DNA from: VRUE01 sp963844395
GTDB taxonomy: Bacteria > Actinomycetota > Thermoleophilia > Solirubrobacterales > 70-9
Reading direction: 5' to 3'
NCBI GenBank assembly: GCA_963844395.1
Contig: CAWJNX010000001.1
Location: 558,001 to 622,000 of the forward strand
Length of the DNA stretch: 64,000 bases
In this document: in pieces, positions 17,316-28,842 of the stretch
Layout: each line of letters begins with the position of its first letter
Numbering within the stretch: the stretch's first letter is position 1
Translations under genes and position numbers: made by a program
Notes under the pieces: model-generated
What the model was told of the DNA's origin: nothing
Seen by the model: the letters and a program-made list of their open reading frames with translations, nothing else
Databases searched by the model: none

Positions 17316-17461
17316 GGGGCGATCCGATCCCCTTCGCCGGAATGTCGCGAAGCGGCGATATGCAATCTGGTTCTCGCGCGGCCGTAGGCCGCGCTCAATC
17401 TCTGGAGCTAAGCGCGAAGCGCGTGCGACATCAATTCCGCCGAAGGGGATCGGATCGCCCC
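17316..17461. repeat. Long inverted repeat after the ATP synthase operon
   Basis: Left arm 17316-17347 and right arm 17425-17461: 21 consecutive matching bases (GGGGCGATCCGATCCCCTTC plus one), then one mismatch, then further pairing through GGAAT and GTCGC. The ~77-nt interior has smaller complementary pieces (GCGGCC/GGCCGC, GCGCGAGA/TCTCGCGC). It begins 4 nt after the atpC stop on the minus strand. Together with the hairpin at 17244-17283 it fills the gene-free 17213-17464. Confidence 0.65.
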
Positions 17462-17464
17462 CGG

Positions 17465-17878
17465 TCACCCTTCGGCGATAGCGAGGAATGCCTCGGCCCG
17501 GGTTCGATCTTTTTCCGCCCGGGTGCGGGCGGCGCTGCCCTCTTCGGCCTCGGCCAGGCGCTGCTCGGCATCGGAAAGCTGCTCTTTCAAAGCCGCGCCG
17601 TCGAGCTCCTCCGGGGTCAGCGCCTCCTCGACCAGCAGCCGCGCCCGGTTGCCGAACACCTGCAGCCAGCCGTGCGCCTGCGCGTAGCGGACCGTCTCGG
17701 CCTCGCTCACGTGCAGCCGCAGCTCGGCCGGCCGCAGCGCAGCTAGGAGCGGCGCGTGGTTGGCGAGGATGCCGATCTCGCCGCCCGCAGTGCGGGTCGA
17801 GACCTGGCGCACCTCGCCGCTGAAGACCTCGCCCTCGGGGGTGAGAACCTCAACCTCGAATTTGCTCTCGTCGGCCAA
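17465..17878 (-). CDS. atpC: F1 ATP synthase epsilon subunit
   Basis: About 137 residues from the TTG start (reads MADESKFEVEVLTPEGEVFSGEV). The N-terminal beta sandwich shows 'GEIGILANHAPLLAAL' and the C-terminal two-helix hairpin 'LTPEELDGAALKEQLSDAEQRLAEAEEG'. It is the central-stalk foot that couples and inhibits rotation. The start is uncertain: an ATG at 17908 inside the end of atpD would add 10 residues, while the TTG sits 4 nt after the atpD stop and gives the usual family N-terminus. Last gene of the ATP synthase operon. Confidence 0.93.
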   Translation of the reverse strand: MADESKFEVEVLTPEGEVFSGEVRQVSTRTAGGEIGILANHAPLLAALRPAELRLHVSEAETVRYAQAHGWLQVFGNRARLLVEEALTPEELDGAALKEQLSDAEQRLAEAEEGSAARTRAEKDRTRAEAFLAIAEG

Positions 17879-17882
17879 AGCC

Positions 17883-19310
<1,428 letters not shown>

Positions 19311-19391
19311 TTCTTCCTTTTGTCGAATCTAATCCGTCGATGGGCCTAAAACGACACTCCGAGTGTCGAAATCGGCCCGTCGGCGGGGTTT

Positions 19392-20312
19392 CTAGCCCAG
19401 CGCCTCGGCGCCGGCCACTACCTCCAAGATCTCCTGCGTGATCTCCGCCTGCCTGGCCCGGTTCATCTCCAGGGTCAGGTCGTCCATCATCGTCTCCGCG
19501 TTCTCGGCGGCGTTGCGCATCGCGGTCATCCGCGCCCCCAGCTCCGAGGCGGCGGACTCGAGCAGCGCCCGGTAGACCGAGATGTTCACGTATTCCGGGA
19601 TCAGCTGGCCGAGCAGCTCCTCGGCGTCCGGCTCGTACTCCCACAGCGCCTGGCTGTGTGCCCTCTCGATCTCGGTCTCCTCGGCGTCCTCTTCCTCCTC
19701 GGAGACCCCTTCGCCGATCACGTCGGCTTGCTGCAGGGGGAGCAGGGTCTGGCGCCAGACGTGTTGAGTGAGCGGCGAGACGTAGCGGTTGTAGACCAGC
19801 TCGACCCGATCGAGCTCCTCGTTGACGTAGCGGGCGGTCAGCTCCTCGCCGATCTCCCGTGCATTGGCGAAGGCCGGTCGGTCGGTGAAGCCGACGTAGG
19901 AAGCGCTCAGGTCCTGTTTGCGAAAGGTCAGCGCGGAGACGCCCTTGCGGCCGACGGCGGCGTAGGAGGTCTCGATCCCTTCCTCCCGCAGCTCGCGGCC
20001 GAGTCGCATGCCATCGCGGATGATGTTGGTGTTGAAGGCGCCGGCCAGGCCGCGGTCGCCGGTGACCAGGACGATGCCGACCCGTTTGACGTCCTCGCGC
20101 TCGGCCATCACCGGCACGCGCGGTACGCCCCCCGCTTGTTCGGCGGCGCGGCGGGTCAGCTTGCGGATGCCCTGCGCGTAGGGCCGCAGCTGGTCGATCC
20201 GCTGCTCGGCCCGGCGCAGGCGCGCCGCCGCCACCATCTCCATCGCCCGCGTGATCTTGTTGATGTTCTTGATCGAGGCGATGCGGTTCTTGACGTCCTT
20301 CTGCGAAGCCAT
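19392..20312 (-). CDS. atpG: F1 ATP synthase gamma subunit
   Basis: 306 residues. N-terminal rotor helix 'MASQKDVKNRIASIKNINKITRAMEMVAAARLRRAEQR', central Rossmann-like domain with 'VLVTGDRGLAGAFN', and C-terminal helix 'SELGARMTAMRNAAENAETMMDDLTLEMNRARQAEITQEILEVVAGAEAL'. An acidic insert 'GVSEEEEDAEETEIER' near residue 205 is longer than in E. coli gamma, as often in actinobacteria. It starts 15 nt after the atpA stop. Confidence 0.97.
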   Translation of the reverse strand: MASQKDVKNRIASIKNINKITRAMEMVAAARLRRAEQRIDQLRPYAQGIRKLTRRAAEQAGGVPRVPVMAEREDVKRVGIVLVTGDRGLAGAFNTNIIRDGMRLGRELREEGIETSYAAVGRKGVSALTFRKQDLSASYVGFTDRPAFANAREIGEELTARYVNEELDRVELVYNRYVSPLTQHVWRQTLLPLQQADVIGEGVSEEEEDAEETEIERAHSQALWEYEPDAEELLGQLIPEYVNISVYRALLESAASELGARMTAMRNAAENAETMMDDLTLEMNRARQAEITQEILEVVAGAEALG

Positions 20313-20327
20313 GGCTGCAACCCGGCG

Positions 20328-21971
<1,644 letters not shown>

Positions 21972-21990
21972 TGGGATGCTCTATGCCTCC

Positions 21991-22524
21991 TTACGCCGCC
22001 TGGGCGACGCTCTTTCGAAGTTTGTCCAAGCGATTGCGGATGCTCGCGTCGAGGACCATGTTGCCGACCTGCAGGACTATGCCGCCGAGGATTCCCTCGT
22101 CGACGTCGCTCGCCAGCTCCACCTTGCGGCCGGTCTGCCGCTCGATCTCCTCGCCGATCTTGGTCACGGCGGTGGGATCGAGCTCGACCGCGCTGGTCAC
22201 GGTCACGTCGATCCGCCTGTTCTCATGCTTCCAGAACTGCTCGAACTGGCGGCGGATGCGGAAGACCTCGTTCGCCCGTCCCTTCTCGATCAGCAGCTCG
22301 AGGAAGTTGACGAACTCGGGATCGGCGCCGCTGATCGCGCGCCGCGCCCCCTCGATCTTCTCCGCCGAGGAGAAATAGGGGCTGAAGAAGAAGACCTGCA
22401 GCTCGCGGTCGGCTTCGACGGCGTCGGCGAACTGGCCGAGCTCCTCGCGGATCGGGTCGAGCTTGCCATTCTGCTTGGCGACGTCGAACAGCGCCTCGGC
22501 ATATACGCGAGCTGCCTCCTCCAT
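21991..22524 (-). CDS. atpH: F1 ATP synthase delta subunit
   Basis: 177 residues. N-terminal helical domain 'ARVYAEALFDVAKQNGKLDPIREELGQF' and C-terminal 'GGIVLQVGNMVLDASIRNRLDKLRKSV' (the conserved G-G-x-x-x-x-x-x-x-x-x-D-x-S signature). It joins the peripheral stalk to F1. Its ATG overlaps the atpF stop by one base (TGATG). Confidence 0.96.
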   Translation of the reverse strand: MEEAARVYAEALFDVAKQNGKLDPIREELGQFADAVEADRELQVFFFSPYFSSAEKIEGARRAISGADPEFVNFLELLIEKGRANEVFRIRRQFEQFWKHENRRIDVTVTSAVELDPTAVTKIGEEIERQTGRKVELASDVDEGILGGIVLQVGNMVLDASIRNRLDKLRKSVAQAA

Positions 22525-23123
22525 CAGTTCCTCGATTCCTCCGCTCCCGAGAGCGCCGTGAAGTTGACCTCGCTGAGTGCCTCCTCGACGAGCCGTCGCT
22601 GATCGTCCGCGGTGAGGCTCTTGCGGGTGACTCTCTCGGTCGCCAGCACGGTCAGGTCGGCGACCTCTTTGCGGATCTGTTGCAGGGAGCGGCGGGTCTC
22701 GGCTTCGATGTCGCGTTTCGCCGCCGCGACCAACTCCTCGCGCTTCTCCTTGCCGGCCGAGGTCGCCTCGGCTTCAGCCGTCTCGGCTGCCCGGCGGGCG
22801 CGGGCCATGATGTCGTCGGCCTGCTCGCGGGCCTCGGCCAGCCGGGCCCGGTACTCCTCGAGCAACTCGTCGGACTCGCGGCGCTGCCGTTCGGCCGCTT
22901 CGATCGACTCGGCGATCGCCTTCGATCGCCTGTCGAGCGCCTCCTGGATCTTCGGGAAGGCGACCTTGCTCAGCACCCACATCGTGAACAGGAAGAGGAC
23001 CAGCGTCCAGATCATCAGGCCGAGGCCCGGCGAGACCAGGAAGCTGCCGCCCTCTTCTTCGGCGCCGTGCGCCGCCTCCTGGGCGAGCACAAGGAAGCCG
23101 GTTATGTCGGCGAACGCCTCCAC
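22524..23123 (-). CDS. atpF: Fo ATP synthase b subunit
   Basis: 199 residues from a GTG start 4 nt after atpE. A short periplasmic lead, one membrane helix ('LGLMIWTLVLFLFTMWVLSKVAFPKI') and a long charged coiled coil ('ALDRRSKAIAESIEAAERQRRESDELLEEYRARLAEAREQADDI...'). Peripheral-stalk dimer. The lead is longer than in E. coli, as usual in actinobacteria. Confidence 0.95.
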   Translation of the reverse strand: MEAFADITGFLVLAQEAAHGAEEEGGSFLVSPGLGLMIWTLVLFLFTMWVLSKVAFPKIQEALDRRSKAIAESIEAAERQRRESDELLEEYRARLAEAREQADDIMARARRAAETAEAEATSAGKEKREELVAAAKRDIEAETRRSLQQIRKEVADLTVLATERVTRKSLTADDQRRLVEEALSEVNFTALSGAEESRN

Positions 23124-23127
23124 GTGC

Positions 23128-23400
23128 TTAGGAGAGGAAGAAGGCGATCAGGCCGAAGATGAAGGTGTAGAAGGCGACCGCCTCGGTCAGCGCGAAGCCG
23201 AGCCAGCGAATGCTTTCCAGCTCGCTTTTCATCTCGGGCTGGCGAGCGACCGACTCGATCTCCTTACCGAAGATGAAGCCGACGCCGATGCCAGCGCCGA
23301 TCGAGCCGAGGCCTGCGCCAACGCCGAGAGCGATCGCTTTGCCGGCGCTTTTGACACCTTCGTCGGTGACCTCGGCAATCGGTAGGACAGTGGGATCCAT
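23128..23400 (-). CDS. atpE: Fo ATP synthase c subunit
   Basis: 90 residues, two membrane helices. Helix 1 has the glycine-rich 'LGVGAGLGSIGAGIGVGFIFGKEIESVARQPE' with the polar-loop R-Q-P; helix 2 'LGFALTEAVAFYTFIFGLIAFFL' carries the ion-binding Glu. The residues around it lack the Gln/Ser set of sodium-type rings, so protons are expected. The ~20-residue N-terminal lead is polar. Confidence 0.96.
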   Translation of the reverse strand: MDPTVLPIAEVTDEGVKSAGKAIALGVGAGLGSIGAGIGVGFIFGKEIESVARQPEMKSELESIRWLGFALTEAVAFYTFIFGLIAFFLS

Positions 23401-23419
23401 CGAGTTTGACTCCTTTTGT

Positions 23420-24337
23420 CTAGTGACTTGCGGCGGTCGCTCCGCCGATGTAGATCGCGGTCAGGGTCGAGAAGATAAACGCCTGCAGGGTGGCTACGAG
23501 GCCGACCTCGAAGATGAAGAAGGCGAAGGCGAGCGGGAAGGTGAGCGCCCCTAGAGCCGCGATCCCGAGCAGCACCGCCAACCCGCCGCCCATGAAGAGC
23601 AGCAGCAGGTGGCCGGCGAGGATGTTGGCGAAGAGACGCACGGAGAGCGAGATCAGCCGCACGAAGTGCGAGATCACCTCGATCAGGAAGATCGCGCCGC
23701 GGCCGAAGGCGTTCATCTCCTCCAGGCCGGGCGGCAGCCAGCTCTTGAAATAGGGCACGAAGCCCTTCGCCCGGATCCCTTCGACGTGGTAGGAGAACCA
23801 GACGACGAGCGTCAGGACCAGGGGGATCGAGATGTTGGCGGTCGCCGCGTAGATCGCGAAGGCGGGAACCTCGAGGCCGAAGATGTTGACCGTGTGCTCG
23901 GTGTTGGTCGGCAGCGGTAGGAAGCCGATCATGTTCGAGAACCAGATGAAGAAGAAGAGGGCGCCGAGGAAGGGGAACCAGCGCGTCGCCAGCTTGGGGT
24001 CCATGTTGCCGCCGGTGATGTTGTTCTTGGTCAGGTCGTAGGCAAGCTCGACCGCCGTCTGCACGCGGTTCGGCCGCTCCGCCATGCGGCGCGAGATCCA
24101 GACCATGGTGAAGATCGTCAGGGCGCTGGCGATCGCCAGGTAGAGGACGGCCTTGTTGATGCTGAGATCGAGACTGCCGAGGTGGATCGGCACCCAGGCC
24201 TCGAGCTTGAACTCGTTCTGCGGCTTGAACCCTTCGTTCTTGCCCGCACTGCCGAAGATCAGCAGCAGCGCGATAGCCGTCGCCAGGTAGATGCCGAAGC
24301 CGATCAGGACTTTGTTGCGAGTGCTGAGCGAGCTCAT
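23420..24337 (-). CDS. atpB: Fo ATP synthase a subunit
   Basis: 305 residues, about six membrane segments. The essential Arg is in 'RLISLSVRLFANILAGHLLLLFM'; the C-terminal 'QAFIFSTLTAIYIGGA' block is typical of the family. It forms the proton half-channels next to the c-ring. Its ATG overlaps the preceding small membrane gene by 4 bp (ATGA). Confidence 0.96.
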   Translation of the reverse strand: MSSLSTRNKVLIGFGIYLATAIALLLIFGSAGKNEGFKPQNEFKLEAWVPIHLGSLDLSINKAVLYLAIASALTIFTMVWISRRMAERPNRVQTAVELAYDLTKNNITGGNMDPKLATRWFPFLGALFFFIWFSNMIGFLPLPTNTEHTVNIFGLEVPAFAIYAATANISIPLVLTLVVWFSYHVEGIRAKGFVPYFKSWLPPGLEEMNAFGRGAIFLIEVISHFVRLISLSVRLFANILAGHLLLLFMGGGLAVLLGIAALGALTFPLAFAFFIFEVGLVATLQAFIFSTLTAIYIGGATAASH

Positions 24338-24714
24338 CGGGCGCGGACCCCCTGGCTATCGGGCTCGAGCAAGTAGGCGATCCCCTGGGCGGCGAAGGAG
24401 ACCGTGAAGAGGATCAGCAGCAGCAGCGCCGCGGCCAGCCCGGCCTCACGCTCGGCGATGCCGACCAGCAGCACGGCGGTGGCCATCAGCCAGACCCGCC
24501 CCAATGACGTCGCGGCGACCGTGCCCATCGCCCGCTGGCGGTTGCCGTGGCTCAGGTCCTCGCCGGCACGGCGGCTGGCAAGCACCTGGACGCCGCGCTG
24601 GGCGAGCCAGACCGCGGCAGCGACGGCGTAGCCGAGCAGCGGGAACCCTCCGATTACGAAGACGGCCAGAGCGGCGGCTAGCGCCAGTAGATCGACATGC
24701 TTTGGAGGAGACAT
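24334..24714 (-). CDS. Small membrane protein at the atpI position
   Basis: 126 residues from MSPPKHVDLLALAAAL. Four hydrophobic segments: 'LLALAAALAVFVIGGF', 'LLGYAVAAAVWLAQ', 'VWLMATAVLLVGIA' and 'GLAAALLLLILFTVSFAAQGIAYLL'. It occupies the place of AtpI (Fo assembly factor) and overlaps atpB by 4 bp, but its sequence does not clearly match AtpI, so I leave the symbol empty. The upstream frame could extend to 24840, but the ATG at 24714 has GGAG 6 nt upstream. The 152 bp upstream (24715-24866) should hold the operon promoter. Confidence 0.8.
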   Translation of the reverse strand: MSPPKHVDLLALAAALAVFVIGGFPLLGYAVAAAVWLAQRGVQVLASRRAGEDLSHGNRQRAMGTVAATSLGRVWLMATAVLLVGIAEREAGLAAALLLLILFTVSFAAQGIAYLLEPDSQGVRAR

Positions 24715-24866
24715 AACGTCAGGAAAACTCCGGAAAAGGTCAGAAAAAGCGCCCGGCGGGGTTGCGCGGGCGTACGAGTGACTATATCCGACGGGGCCGA
24801 CGATCCGCTTTCTAGAGCCACTTCGTGACGGTTGTAACAACTCCGCACAAGCTCTTTCGGGGGCGG

Positions 24867-26120
24867 TCAGGAGCGCGGCTCGACTGCCTCGAACTCCCCC
24901 GTCTCGGGATCGACGGTTGGGAAGGAGCCGGTCTCCAGCTCGCGGGCGACTGCCTGGTCAACCTCGGCGCGCACCGGCGCCGGCCTGCCGGCAATGCCGC
25001 GCAGACCGGCCAGCTGGCGCAATCGCACCCGGCGCAGCTTGAGGATCTCCAGCACCTCGACCAGGTAGACGCTAGCCGCCAGCGCCAGCAGGCCGCAAAC
25101 CGCCATCACCGCGGTCCAGAGCGCGTCGAAGTTGCCGTGGTCGTCGCTGTAGGGGACGAAACGCAGGGCCAGGGCGAGGCCGGCCATCACCAGGGTCCAG
25201 CCGTAGAGGTAGGCGAGCGTGCGCCGCTGCGAGAAGCCGATGTTGGCCATCCGGTGGTGGAAGTGCCAGCGGTCGGCCCGGTAGATCGGTCGCCGGTGCT
25301 TGAGGCGCTTGGCGACGACGAAACCGGTATCGAGGATCGGCACGGTAAGGACGATCAGCGGCAGGAAGAGGGCGATGACGGCGTTCGTCTTCAGGGCGCC
25401 CTGTACGGCGACAACGCCGAGCAGGTAGCCGAGCAGGTTCGAGCCGGTGTCCCCCATGAAGGTGCGGGCGGGCGGGAAGCCGTGGCGCAGGAACCCGAGC
25501 GAGGCGCCGGCGACGATCGCCGCCAGCACGCCGGCGGCGTTGCGCTCCAGCGAGAGGGCGATCGCGGCCAGGGTCAGGGCCGCGATCGCGCAGACCCCGG
25601 CGGCCAGCCCGTCGACGCCGTCGATCAGGTTGATCACGTTGATCATGGCGACGATCCCGATCGTCGTTCCGACGTCGCCGAGGTCGATGGCGCCGCCGGG
25701 GAGGCCGATCAGATCGACCGAGGCGGGATCGAGGGCGCCGAGGAAGGGGAAGGTGAAGCTCTCGACACTCACCCCGGCGGAGACGGGGATAACGACCGCC
25801 AGGGTCTGGCCGAGCAGCTTCGGCGCCGCGTCTAGCTCGTAGACGTCGTCGAGGAAGCCGACGGCGGCGATCAGCAGGGCGCCGGCCAGGATCGCCCTGG
25901 TTTCGCCGCTCCAGGGAAGCCAGATCAAGCTGGCCGCGGCAACCGCGACGAGGATCGCCAGGCCGCCGAGCCGCGGGGTCGGCAGTTCGTGCAAAGAGCG
26001 GGCGTTCGGGAAGTCAATCGCGCCGACACGGCGGGCAAGGCGGTCCGTGGATGGAACCAGGACCAGGGCCACGCCCCCCGCCAGCAGAAAAGCGAAGAGG
26101 GCGTCGATCGAGCTCGGCAT
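24867..26120 (-). CDS. Undecaprenyl-phosphate N-acetylhexosamine-1-phosphate transferase (WecA/MraY family)
   Basis: 417 residues with about ten membrane segments. Family motifs: 'ARSLHELPTPRLGGLAI' (N-terminal H-x-x-P-x-x-x-x-G-G), 'LLIAAVGFLDDVYELDAAPKLLGQ' (Asp-Asp), 'MINVINLIDGVDGLAAGV' (catalytic N-x-x-N-x-x-D-G-x-D-G-L), 'FPPARTFMGDTGSNLLGYLLG', and the cytoplasmic His motif 'RADRWHFHHRM', which favours WecA/TagO over MraY. It starts a lipid-linked glycan by moving GlcNAc-1-P (or similar) to undecaprenyl phosphate. It lies between the asnB-like gene and the ATP synthase operon, both in the same direction. Confidence 0.92.
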   Translation of the reverse strand: MPSSIDALFAFLLAGGVALVLVPSTDRLARRVGAIDFPNARSLHELPTPRLGGLAILVAVAAASLIWLPWSGETRAILAGALLIAAVGFLDDVYELDAAPKLLGQTLAVVIPVSAGVSVESFTFPFLGALDPASVDLIGLPGGAIDLGDVGTTIGIVAMINVINLIDGVDGLAAGVCAIAALTLAAIALSLERNAAGVLAAIVAGASLGFLRHGFPPARTFMGDTGSNLLGYLLGVVAVQGALKTNAVIALFLPLIVLTVPILDTGFVVAKRLKHRRPIYRADRWHFHHRMANIGFSQRRTLAYLYGWTLVMAGLALALRFVPYSDDHGNFDALWTAVMAVCGLLALAASVYLVEVLEILKLRRVRLRQLAGLRGIAGRPAPVRAEVDQAVARELETGSFPTVDPETGEFEAVEPRS

Positions 26121-26179
26121 CTTCTCCGCAGGCTAGTTCACGGGTTAGATGTCGCCCAGGGGGGCGCGCCGGTCGCCGA

Positions 26180-28047
26180 TCAGCGGGCGTAACGGTCGAA
26201 CCAGAGGGTGAAGGCCATCAACCCCCACAGCTGGCGGCTCAGATCCTCTCGTCCCGAGCAGTGGATGTCGAGCAGTCCGGCCACGGTAGTTGGGTCGAAG
26301 CAGCCCTGCCGCTCAAGCGTCCCAGGTGAGAGCACTTCGCGCGCATACCCCTGCAGCGGACCGCGCAGCCAGGCGGCAACCGGGATCGAGAAGCCCTGCT
26401 TGCGGCCGCGAAGGATCTCGCGCGGTAGCAGCGGGGCCAAGGCGCGGCGCAAGAGCCGCTTCTTGGCCAGGCCGCGGACCTTGAGCGGCGTCGCCAGGCC
26501 GAGGGCGAAGCCGGCGACCTCGGTGTCGAGGAAGGGCACGCGCAGCTCCAGCGAGTGGGCCATGCTGGAGCGGTCCGTCTTGACCAACAGGTCGTCGACC
26601 AGGTAGATGCCCAAGTCGACGTCCTGCAGCCGGGCGAGCGGCTCGGCCCCGACCGTTTCCGCGTAGCGGTCGCGGTAGAGGTTGAACCGGGTCCCAGCCC
26701 GGATCGCCAGCGCCGAGGAGCGCGGCACGGCCCCGGGCCGCGAAGATCTCCTTCCAGGCGTGGTGGCGCTCCAGCGGCGGCAGCCGGGCGGCGCGCACGA
26801 AGCGCTTCGCTTTGTAGTCGAAGCTGGCCTTGGAGTCGGAGCTGGGCAGTGCCTCGACCAGCGGCGCAGCAAGGGCGGCGAAGCGACCGAGGCGGGGCGC
26901 CAGCAGGTCCGCGACGTAGGTGTAATAGCCGCCGAACAGCTCGTCGCCCCCCTCGCCGGAGAGGGCGACCTTGACGTGGCTCGCCGCCAGCTCGGAGACC
27001 AGATACGTCGGCAGGGCCGAGGAGTCCCCGAACGGCTCGTCGAACGCCTCGACCAGCTTCGGCAAGAGGTCGAACGGCGTCGGGGCGAAGGACGATCTCG
27101 TGGTGGTCGGTGCCGTAGCGCTTGGCGACGAGGCGCGCGCGGTCGAGCTCGTCGAAGCTCGACTCCTCGAAGCCAACGGAGAAGGTCTTCACCCCCGCCC
27201 CCTGCTCGCCCGCGGCCAGCGCCGCCAGCCCGGCCGAGTCGACCCCGCCGGAGAGCAGCACGCCGACCGGCACGTCGGCGACCAGGTGGGCACGGACCGA
27301 GTCGCGCAGCGTCTCGCGCAGCTCCTCGGCCAACTCGTCGGCTGGGCCTCGCCTGGCGCGCTTGGCCTGGACGGGGCGCGGCCGGGCATAACGGCTCTCG
27401 GTCAGCTCGCCCTCGCTCCAAACCAGCAGCCCACCCGGCTGCAACTTGCGCGCCTCGGCGAAGATAGTCAGCGGTGCCGGGATCGAGTTGAACGCGAGGT
27501 AGGCGGAGACGGCGCGCGGCTCGATCTCGCGCGAAAAGCCCGGCTGCTCGAGCATCGCCTTCAGCTCGGAGGCAAAGGAGAGCGTCCCGTCGGCGACGCG
27601 GTAATAAAGCGGCTTGATGCCGAAGCGATCGCGGGCCAGCAGCAGCCGGTCCCGGCGCGAGTCCCAGAGCGCCAGCGCGAACATCCCCCGCAAGCGCTCG
27701 ACGAAACCGTCGCCGTGCTCCTCGTAGAGGTGGACCAGCACCTCGGTATCTGAGGCAGTGGCGAAGCGGTGTCCGCGCCGCTCCAGCTCGCCGCGCAGCT
27801 CGCGGTAGTTGTAGATCTCGCCGTTCTGGACGACGACGACGCTGCCGTCCTCGTTGGCGATCGGCTGGTCGCCATGCTCGAGGTCGATGATCGAGAGGCG
27901 GCGTGCGGCCAGCGCGACACCGTTCTCGTGAAAGAGACCATCGCTGTCCGGGCCGCGATGGACCAGGCGGCCGTTCATTTTCCTCACCGCATCAAGGTCC
28001 GGGACCGCGCCGCGCTCGGCCATAGCGATGCCGCAGATCCCGCACAT
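26180..28047 (-). pseudogene. asnB: Asparagine synthetase-type amidotransferase, broken by two +1 frameshifts (near 27076 and 26688)
   Basis: Reconstructed length ~621 residues, normal for AsnB. Frame 1: class II glutaminase with Cys1 (MCGICGIAMAE), 'RGPDSDG', 'NGEIYNYRELR', then the synthetase ATP loop 'VLLSGGVDSAGLAAL', up to '...HHEIVLRPDA'. Frame 2: 'FDLLPKLVEAFDEPFGDSSALP' and 'ALSGEGGDELFGGYY' down to 'GAGDPGWDP'. Frame 3: 'FNLYRDRYAET...VDDLLVKTDRSSMAHSLELRVPFLD' to the stop. Each junction is repaired by removing one base (from 27075-27078 and from the CC at 26687-26688). In glycan clusters such proteins often amidate uronic or amino-acid-like sugars or peptidoglycan precursors rather than make free asparagine, so the true substrate is open. 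Confidence 0.88.
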
Positions 28048-28071
28048 GGCCGCGCAGTCTGTCAGCCGCAG

Positions 28072-28129
28072 GGGGACGTGCCGCAGCTTAGGGGACGATA
28101 TATGGGTACCTAAGACACGGCACGTCCCC
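28072..28129. repeat. REP-like palindromic element, copy 1
   Basis: Left arm GGGGACGTGCCGCAGCTTAG (28072-28091), 18-nt spacer GGGACGATATATGGGTAC, right arm CTAAGACACGGCACGTCCCC (28110-28129); 17 of 20 arm positions pair. The right arm ends on the first base of the sugar-transferase stop codon, and asnB starts 24 bp from the left arm. A near copy is at 52184-52237. No transposase accompanies it. Confidence 0.8.
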
Positions 28130-28842
28130 TAGCTTGGGGAGGCGGGGCCGCGGCCGGCTACCTTGGCGACCGTCGCCAACAGGACGCTGACGTAGAGGCC
28201 GATGGAGCGGTCGGCGATGTACTCCATGTCGTGGACGAGCTTGTCGGCCCACGACTCCTCGCGGGTCATCCGCGTCTGGGCGAAGCCGGTGACGCCGGGG
28301 CGGACGACGAGTCGCTGCCAGTACTCGGGGATCTCCTCGCACAGCTCGGCGAAGAAGGCGGGGCGTATCGGTCGGGGTCCGACGATCGCCATCTCGCCGC
28401 GGAGGACGTTCCAGAGCTGCGGCACCTCGTCGAGGTGGATGGCACGGAGCAGGCGGCCGATCCGGGTCACCTCTTCTTCGGTGCGTCGCGACAGCTCCTC
28501 GCCCAGGTACGGCCCCAATCGCTCCTCGGCGTCGGGGCGCAGGGTGCGGAACTTGTACATGCGGAAGAGGCGACCGGCGCGACCGACCCGGGCGCCGTGG
28601 TAGAGGACCGGCCGGCCCGAGCTGATCGCGATCGCGAAGGCGGTCAGGGCCAGCAACGGCGAGAGGACGAGCAGCGCGATCCCCGAGATGAGGATGTCGA
28701 GCGCCCTCAGAACACCGTCGACCGGGCGCGGTTCGCCCTCGCCGGCGAGCGCCACGAGGCGCTCCAGATGCTCCCGCTCCTCCTCGCTGCCGAGCAGGGC
28801 GCTATTTCGTGCTGTAGCTCTCCGCGGGATCAGGTGCTCCAA
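28129..28842 (-). CDS. Undecaprenyl-phosphate sugar-phosphate transferase (WcaJ/PglC-type)
   Basis: 237 residues. One re-entrant membrane helix ('VLRALDILISGIALLVLSPLLALTAFAIAISSG') precedes the bacterial sugar transferase domain: 'GRPVLYHGARVGRAGRLFRMYKFRTLRPDAEE', 'HLDEVPQLWNVLRGEMAIVGPRPIRP' with the catalytic Asp-Glu, and 'RPGVTGFAQTR'. It moves a sugar-1-phosphate onto undecaprenyl phosphate at the inner membrane face. The TTG start at 28842 lies 41 bp inside the preceding gene and is not certain; a later start would remove only the N-terminal tail. Confidence 0.9.
   Translation of the reverse strand: MEHLIPRRATARNSALLGSEEEREHLERLVALAGEGEPRPVDGVLRALDILISGIALLVLSPLLALTAFAIAISSGRPVLYHGARVGRAGRLFRMYKFRTLRPDAEERLGPYLGEELSRRTEEEVTRIGRLLRAIHLDEVPQLWNVLRGEMAIVGPRPIRPAFFAELCEEIPEYWQRLVVRPGVTGFAQTRMTREESWADKLVHDMEYIADRSIGLYVSVLLATVAKVAGRGPASPS

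Noticed and set aside
24715..24866. ATP synthase promoter
   Set aside because: A TATAGT-like -10 exists on the minus strand near 24783-24788, but no convincing -35 at proper spacing, so not listed as a feature.
26180..28047. asnB read as two or three separate genes
   Set aside because: The three frames join into one normal-length AsnB with each conserved motif present once and in order.
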